A DNA stretch of 64,000 nucleotides. Source: Alnus glutinosa (taxonomy: Eukaryota > Streptophyta > Magnoliopsida > Fagales > Betulaceae). The notes under the pieces were generated by a model that had not been told where the DNA came from, searched no databases, and saw only the letters and a list, made by a program, of their open reading frames with translations. The DNA is taken from the NCBI RefSeq assembly GCF_958979055.1, contig NC_084892.1, positions 23,400,001-23,464,000 of the forward strand, given 5' to 3'. Shown here piece after piece: positions 58,910-64,000 of the stretch (position 1 is the stretch's first letter; each line of letters begins with the position of its first letter). The position numbers and the translations under genes are program-made.

Positions 58910-59212
58910 GGTATGTTTGGCAGGGGTCGTAGAATAGTGGGTTGTTATTTTTTAAAGTTAGTAAAAAGTAATAGATGTGGTATAAAGTAAAAAAATTTGT
59001 ATAGAAAAGTAAAATAAAATTTGTGTTTTAATAAATTTTTTATTTGAATAATAATAAAAAGTTATTGATGTGATATAAAAAATGAAAAAATAAAAATATT
59101 TTAATGTTCATTGTTATTGAAAAATGTGAAAAAATTTTAAGAAGAAAAAAGAAGAAGATAAAAAATGGTTGCCCAGTACGATGGCATGGCATGTTCATTG
59201 CCAAACACAGCC
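58910..59212. mobile_element. hAT-like MITE in unit B
   Basis: Left GGTATGTTTGGCAGGGG and right TTCATTGCCAAACACAGCC are inverted ends; relative to 53790-54125 it is reversed. It contains the complementary ATAATAATAAAAAGTTATTG-type body. Confidence 0.6.
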
Positions 59213-59217
59213 TTTAT

Positions 59218-60025
59218 GGTTGGTTTGGCAACAGAGTGGAATAATTATTCAACTCGGGTTTTTTCTAAAACCCACCCACCCGCCTAAAAATCCGGATTTT
59301 GATCCGAATTTTGAGTCCACTCAAGGCTGTCTTTCAGATTAATGGTAGGACCCACACGCAGGAAAAGTTGACTCAAAAAAACGCGTGGATCCCACATTTA
59401 AATAATAAAATATTAATAATTTAAATAAAAAAAAAAGAAATTAAAAAAAAAAAAAACAGAGGTAGCCGGCAGCCACCCCCGACCCTTGGGGGAGGCCGCG
59501 CGGCCTCCCCCGACTACTGGGGGTGGCGGCGCGGCCACCCCTGACCCTTGGGGGTGGCCGCGCGACCTCCCCCGAGTACTGGGGGTGGCCACGTGGCCTC
59601 CCTCGACCATTGGAGGTGGCCGCGCGGCCACCCCCGACCTCCTCTAGGGGTGGCGCGCGGCCACCCCCATTGCTTGGGGGTGGCCCAAAGGGGTGGCTGT
59701 CAATCGGCAGCCACCCCTTGCTTCATTTTTTATTTTTATTTTTATTTTTAATTTTGATTTCAATTATTTTTTTTTAAAAAAATTATTTATTTATTTTAAT
59801 TAAATAATCAATATATAATAAATTATTATTATTTCACACAACTTTTCAAAATACCAATCATTATACACAACTTTTTAAACTTCCAATCATTTCTTACCAT
59901 TAAAATATAATATTTTTCAATCTCAAAATTCAACACCCAAACACAATTTTTTACCTCGATATTTGTAAATAGAATTAGAATTCAATTCTATTTCTCAAAA
60001 TTCAATACCCAAACACACCATTAAC
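59218..60025. repeat. Possible hAT-like element carrying a GC-rich minisatellite
   Basis: Left GGTTGGTTTGGCAACAG and right TACCCAAACACACCATTAACC are loosely inverted, with inner complementary words (TTCAATTCTATTTCTCAAAA). The boundaries are approximate. Confidence 0.35.
59472..59694. repeat. GC-rich minisatellite, period about 31 bp
   Basis: About seven imperfect units of the form CCACCCCCGACC followed by CTTGGGGGTGGCCGCGCGG. Each unit is self-complementary (CCACCCCC with GGGGGTGG). The stretch opens frames on both strands that do not resemble proteins. Confidence 0.9.
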
Positions 60026-60241
60026 CATGTGTCCTACAACATGTTCACTTCCCCAGGTCTCTCACCGCAGTCCGCCTACAATTTAAAAGCTTTACTCTTG
60101 TAGTTAATTAGCATTTGTTTCCCAAGAAGTCCCTACAACACAAAGAAGGTACGTAAATAATACTAGAAAATATTAAACGACAATTTGTTTCTTATTTAGT
60201 CACTCAATAATATCTTTATGCTTCTTCATGAAACTCGCATA
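60026..60241. other. Intergenic, no gene
   Basis: Short unique-looking stretch between two elements. Confidence 0.4.
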
Positions 60242-60470
60242 TAGGGGTGAAAATAAGCTGATCTACTCGCGAGTTTATTTGAAATTGGCTCAAATAAATT
60301 CGATTTATGCTCGAATTGATTATTAAATGAGTTATTCATGAATACAAAATTAGGCTTGATGATTAAACAATACAAATTCGTATAAATTCAATTCGATTAA
60401 AGCTCGTGAACCCACTCGTATAAGAATCAACTCATTTATTAGGCTTGACTCGTATGTATGTGTGTGTGTG

Positions 60471-60535
<65 letters not shown>

Positions 60536-61250
60536 TTATTAGTATATAACATTTTTATAATATAGTATATATATTAATAAAAAAAATATACTATATGTAA
60601 GCATAAATTAAGTAACAAATAATAATGGTTATTGGTCAGTATATATTAATTGGTTATATATGTATATAAAATAGTAAAAGTGAATAATATCAATATACTT
60701 AATTGTTAGTCATATGATATAATGACAATCCAGATACTTAATCATATTATTCATATAATATACTATGATTATATGACTAGCTATATAATCATATAATAAT
60801 ATAACATTGTGGCATATGACATGTAATCACTTTATTATATGTTATAAGTATTATCATAGGATATTTAATAATCATTACATCATTTTTTATTTTTATTTTT
60901 TTGTAAGTTATATAGCTTCTTTAACATACAATATAAATATATATTGTTTATATGTTATATAATGTAATATTAATTTTTAAATGAGTTCATCCCTCCTTTT
61001 TGTATATTAAATAAATTATATAACTTACAACAAATTCGGCCGAGCTGAACTTCATTTTTAAAACTCAGCTTGAGCTCATTTAGCCGACTTGAGCATAATT
61101 TTTAAAACTCGTCATGAGCTTGAATAGTACGAGCTCAAGCTCGGCTTGGGCTCGTGATAAATGAGCTTAAGCTCAGCTTGAGTTCATAATAAATTTAAAT
61201 GAACCAAGCTTACACATATACTACTCAATCTCGATTTATTTACAACTCTA
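60242..61250. mobile_element. About 1.0-kb hAT-like non-autonomous element, copy 2
   Basis: The left end TAGGGGTGAAAATAAG and the right end TTATTTACAACTCTA are inverted. Flanks CTCGCATA (60234-60241) and CTCGCATG (61251-61258) agree at 7 of 8 bases. Its length (1009 bp) and layout (AT-rich core, GAGCTCAAGCTCGGCTTGGG-type words near the right end) match 18632-19641. Confidence 0.75.
60457..60532. repeat. (TG)n(TA)n compound microsatellite
   Basis: TG run followed by TA run inside the hAT-like element. Confidence 0.9.
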
Positions 61251-61325
61251 CTCGCATGGATGGCAGGGGTGGGGATTACAATACTTTGACAGCCAAATAA
61301 GCAATAAACGATTTGGCTTACATGT

Positions 61326-61486
61326 TGTAGTTTAAATAACAGCAAATCTGCAGTAGTTTAAACCAACAGCCAAGATTGAAAGTCTCTTTAAAACCTAAAA
61401 AAGTTACCACTCTTGCCGGTCACCCTTCTTTTCTACTGGCTCAAGCCGCTCAACGTCCTCTCTCTTCATTTTTTCTCCTCTAAACT

Positions 61487-61518
<32 letters not shown>

Positions 61519-62109
61519 CACTGGAAGAGAAAGACTGAAAGAGAAACACAATATCCCAGATACTAACACATCCAAATTTAGAGTTTGTTTGTTTTGGCCC
61601 TCTTGAAAATTCTCAACATCATCAAAGACCACAGATTGTGCTTTAACGGGGAGCTCCTCTCCTCAATTCTCTACAGATTTTTTTTTTTCCTTTCTAAAAT
61701 TTGCCCAAAGGTCTTTACCACCATGAATCGGCTGCTCAATCTACGATTTTACAAGATTGGATGCTTCTCTCCTTCGCCTACACTTCCATGGCTGTTTTGT
61801 CCATTTAAATTCTTCTTTGTCTCTATCTACCGAGTTGTAGTTTGCAATTTAGAGTTCATACTCCCTTATGGGAAATGGGTGCCTTTTGTTGTAAAGAGGG
61901 AGAGGCAAACAATCTTCACAACAGAAGACTCCACCAAAAAAAACGGAGAGTAAAATGAAGATTGAAGAGGGAGGAAATGGAGCCAAAAGGAAATGGTGAC
62001 CGGCAAAATCTTTAAAATTTGGAAAGTAAACAACTTTTACTACATTTAAAATAGACTTTTAATCTTGGCCGTCGGTTTAAAGTACAGCAGATATGCTGTT
62101 ATTTAAACG
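61326..62109. mobile_element. Foldback element with TTTAAATAACAGC arms
   Basis: Left GTAGTTTAAATAACAGCAAAT and right ATATGCTGTTATTTAAACGAC are inverted, and the complementarity continues inward (ACAGCCAAGATTGAAAGTCT against AGACTTTTAATCTTGGCCGT). No target duplication was clear. The interior has a TC microsatellite (61490-61518) and an unassigned frame at 61585-61953. Confidence 0.6.
61490..61518. repeat. (TC)n microsatellite
   Basis: TC dinucleotide run. Confidence 0.9.
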
Positions 62110-62323
62110 ACAGCATGAACCATCCCAAAGTAGCGAAAGACTATCGATAAAAAGTCGCTGTCACATCTACAAATTCAAAATCACTGGCGTATATTTTTTA
62201 CTTTTTCAATTACACGAAACAACTTTACCTACCTATACAACGAAGACTTCCCTAATGACATATACATCTCCAAATCATCGGGAGAAAAATGGCGGAAAAA
62301 CAAAAAAATCGCCATGTAAGTTT

Positions 62324-63262
62324 CTACGCTTTGAACCGCAAACGCCGCCGATGAGTCGAGGACGACGAAGAGGAAGGGCTACTTACTGAGTCCGTCGTCC
62401 CAAAGAACAAATCCGATAGGTGATTCCCCACATCTTCAGGGGCAAATCTGACATATAACCCCACGTTCCTCTCTCCTCCAACGGTAGGCCTATGCTTCTC
62501 GTAAAATTCCCTGTAAACCGTCACAACCTTTCTCGCTATGGACACCTTGATTTCGTCTCGGAGTTTTGGGTCCGATACGATGACTGAACTCTGCTTCCGA
62601 CACGCTTCCTCGAAACTCAAATTAAATTTTCTGAATATCTCCTTCGCTTCCGCCGGCGAAATCACGGCCGACGGATTCTGCGGCAGTGACGCCACTACCT
62701 TGCCCCACGCCAACCTCTCGTAATTCGTGGCGAACTGTCTCGCTTTCGCTTCGTGCCTCGTGATCCATTCCTCTCCGAGAAGGTACTGAAGGTTCGACGT
62801 ACGGACCTTGGAGACCACGTGTTGAAGATTGTTGGTTAGGAATATGTATGAGAGCGATACGTCTTTGTAATGCTCGGCGTTGCGGTCAAGCTTACACAGA
62901 AGCACGAGGATTAGCCAAGCCATGCGCATGGAAATCGCCGGTGCCTGAGAGTCATCGGACTGTGGAATATCGAAGTAAGATTCCGGCAGCGACGATCTCT
63001 GCGGCGGAGGGCACTCGGCGAAAATATCTTCGAGGACGTTGCTGTAATCGGCGAGCATCGAGAGGTAGTTCATCGCGTCGAGCGTCAGTGGGTGAACCCC
63101 GCCGCCGCGGGCGAGCGACTTGGAGTACGAGTTCTTCTGGATCGTTGACTCGAAGTCAGATACCATTGCGCGCACTGACTCGGTGATCCCGATCAGCGAT
63201 GTGAGGGCTTGGGATCGGACTGTGCGAACACGAATTTGAGACTGTACACCCGTGTAACACAT
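62324..63262 (-). CDS. Chimeric ORF: retrotransposon leader fused to EXO70 C-terminal half
   Basis: The last 299 codons (from TVRSQALTS) duplicate residues 329-627 of the EXO70H-like protein, with no stop or frameshift and six or seven residue changes (for example A-to-E in FEEACRKQ and L-to-P in KHRPT). The first 13 codons (MCYTGVQSQIRVR) come from the leader of an adjoining LTR retrotransposon, and the joint is in frame at 63223/63224. The start ATG is at 63262. Upstream on the same strand lie the PBS and an LTR with a TATA box, so transcription is possible. An upstream ATG at 63376 opens a 24-codon frame that stops before the joint, which could reduce translation. The product would lack the N-terminal part of EXO70. 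It may equally be a pseudogene that has not yet decayed. Confidence 0.6.
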   Translation of the reverse strand: MCYTGVQSQIRVRTVRSQALTSLIGITESVRAMVSDFESTIQKNSYSKSLARGGGVHPLTLDAMNYLSMLADYSNVLEDIFAECPPPQRSSLPESYFDIPQSDDSQAPAISMRMAWLILVLLCKLDRNAEHYKDVSLSYIFLTNNLQHVVSKVRTSNLQYLLGEEWITRHEAKARQFATNYERLAWGKVVASLPQNPSAVISPAEAKEIFRKFNLSFEEACRKQSSVIVSDPKLRDEIKVSIARKVVTVYREFYEKHRPTVGGERNVGLYVRFAPEDVGNHLSDLFFGTTDSVSSPSSSSSSTHRRRLRFKA

Positions 63263-63396
63263 CTGTATATTTTCAGCACCGATTTGGTGTTACCAGATTC
63301 CGATCTAAGATTCCAAACTTGATTTGATCACGCAGTCACCCTTGTGGATTTTTTTTTCGCAAGAACGATTTGTCATTCCCACAAACGGCGCCAAAC
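63225..63396 (-). mobile_element. Leader and PBS of an LTR retrotransposon
   Basis: Directly internal to the LTR is GTTTGGCGCCGTTTGTGGGA (63396-63377), the PBS-like segment shared with the 39-kb TR-GAG element. About 150 bp of leader follows before the EXO70 junction. The rest of the internal region and the second LTR are not seen to the left. Confidence 0.75.
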
Positions 63397-63986
63397 TGTT
63401 GGTACAGTTTCTGGTACGGTGACGTGTTGCCTTGTGATTCGTTGCCTTCCTTGATGTTCGCTCCCCTCGTAATCTGCAAAATAATAAACGGCTCGTCGGA
63501 CTATGAGGGTGCCGACCGGACCCCCACTCCGATGCCTAAGTCAGTTCAAACTAATTTTCTGGAAGAATATATGTAATCTCAAAAGCTCAGAGAATCTGCT
63601 TGTTTCTTAAATACCTGACGCCGTAGTCTTATTTATAGACTCACAGTTCACAGTTATAAAACCGCTAGAGTGCTTGGAGCATAATCTAATTAGGAGTCTG
63701 AGTCCTAGATCACATAGTCTTGAGTCTTATCTTCATAGAATTCAAATTGGGTAGTAGAGTCCAAACTGGATAGGACACTACCCCTTTAGCTAATGTCATT
63801 CTATTAGGTACCTTATCCCATATTTGATGGGATAGAAGCCTATTTGATATATTCTGAATATCCGTCTTTTTGGAGATAACGAATGGTCTTGTACTTGGGT
63901 CTGATCTGGCCGGGCCAACCTGATGGGCTTGGCCCCCGATACTACCTTAGGCCCACGTGTCTTTGGAGCTGATTATTTCTCCAACA
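63397..63986 (-). mobile_element. LTR, minus strand, abutting the EXO70 copy
   Basis: On the minus strand it begins TGTTGGAGAAATAATCAGC and ends AGAAACTGTACCAACA. A TATA box (CTATAAATAA) lies at 63638-63629, and a GCATCGGAGTGGGGGTCCGG block mirrors the R/U5 block of the 39-kb LTR. It is about 590 bp. The U3 parts of the two LTRs differ, so they are related families and not the same one. Confidence 0.75.
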
Positions 63987-64000
63987 ACAAATACTTAGTT

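Larger units (their letters stand above)
58389..63224. repeat. Tandem duplication, unit B
   Basis: Counterpart of 52292-55541 in direct orientation, starting AGTGATGCAA and ending GGACTGTG. Colinear blocks: 58389-58850 and 62126-63224. The interval between them is filled with elements not present in unit A. The right edge is a sharp junction with LTR-retrotransposon leader. Confidence 0.85.

Noticed and set aside
58389..63224. EXO70 copy as a processed retrocopy or as cargo captured inside an LTR element
   Set aside because: The parent gene has no introns to lose, and the similarity extends through the 3' flank for over 3 kb including non-transcribed DNA, which fits segmental duplication; no second LTR is seen on the left.

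Overview
This is nuclear DNA of a flowering plant, very probably a woody core eudicot (rosid type). The host genes are spliced with GT/AG introns and match known dicot families. The spaces between them are AT-rich and full of plant transposon classes: Cassandra and other TRIMs, Copia and Gypsy remnants, LINEs, a tRNA-derived SINE, hAT, Mutator-like and Harbinger-like elements. I cannot name the species from the sequence alone.

Layout: 1-610 holds the 3' end of a decayed hAT transposase. From 1.6 to 5.4 kb lie three related TAA-flanked (Harbinger-type) non-autonomous elements in a row, one carrying a nested Mutator-type MITE. A LINE ORF1 pseudogene follows at 6.1-7.5 kb. The first host gene is an intronless MAKR4-like membrane-associated kinase regulator (12.35-13.49 kb). 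From 13.5 to 21 kb is repeat territory, with a Cassandra solo LTR and a 1-kb hAT-like element. Two ankyrin-PGG membrane proteins lie on the minus strand: one of the At1g07710/At5g60070 type (21.1-23.2 kb) and an ITN1-like one (31.7-35.8 kb). At 39.07-42.58 kb is a complete LTR element that encodes only gag and carries a hairpin-forming minisatellite. A five-exon pectate lyase 4-like gene (43.6-47.8 kb) has a perfect 281-bp TRIM and a solo LTR of the same family in its fourth intron. Then come a Copia RNase H remnant, a SINE and a GRF zinc-finger remnant.

The right end (52.3-63.2 kb) is a direct tandem duplication. Unit A carries an intact EXO70H-like gene (54641-56524, minus). Unit B carries only its last 299 codons. 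The two units have since gained different insertions, so each serves as the empty-site control for the other. At its upstream break the unit B fragment is joined to the leader, PBS and LTR of a retrotransposon in the same orientation. An ATG in that leader opens a 312-codon frame that runs into the EXO70 fragment, so the LTR could drive a chimeric transcript.

The host genes do not form an operon or a pathway. Their common themes are cell-surface signalling and wall or secretion biology (MAKR, ITN1-type ankyrins, pectate lyase, exocyst), but their proximity is probably incidental. Splice sites were assigned by eye from GT/AG signals and protein-family continuity.
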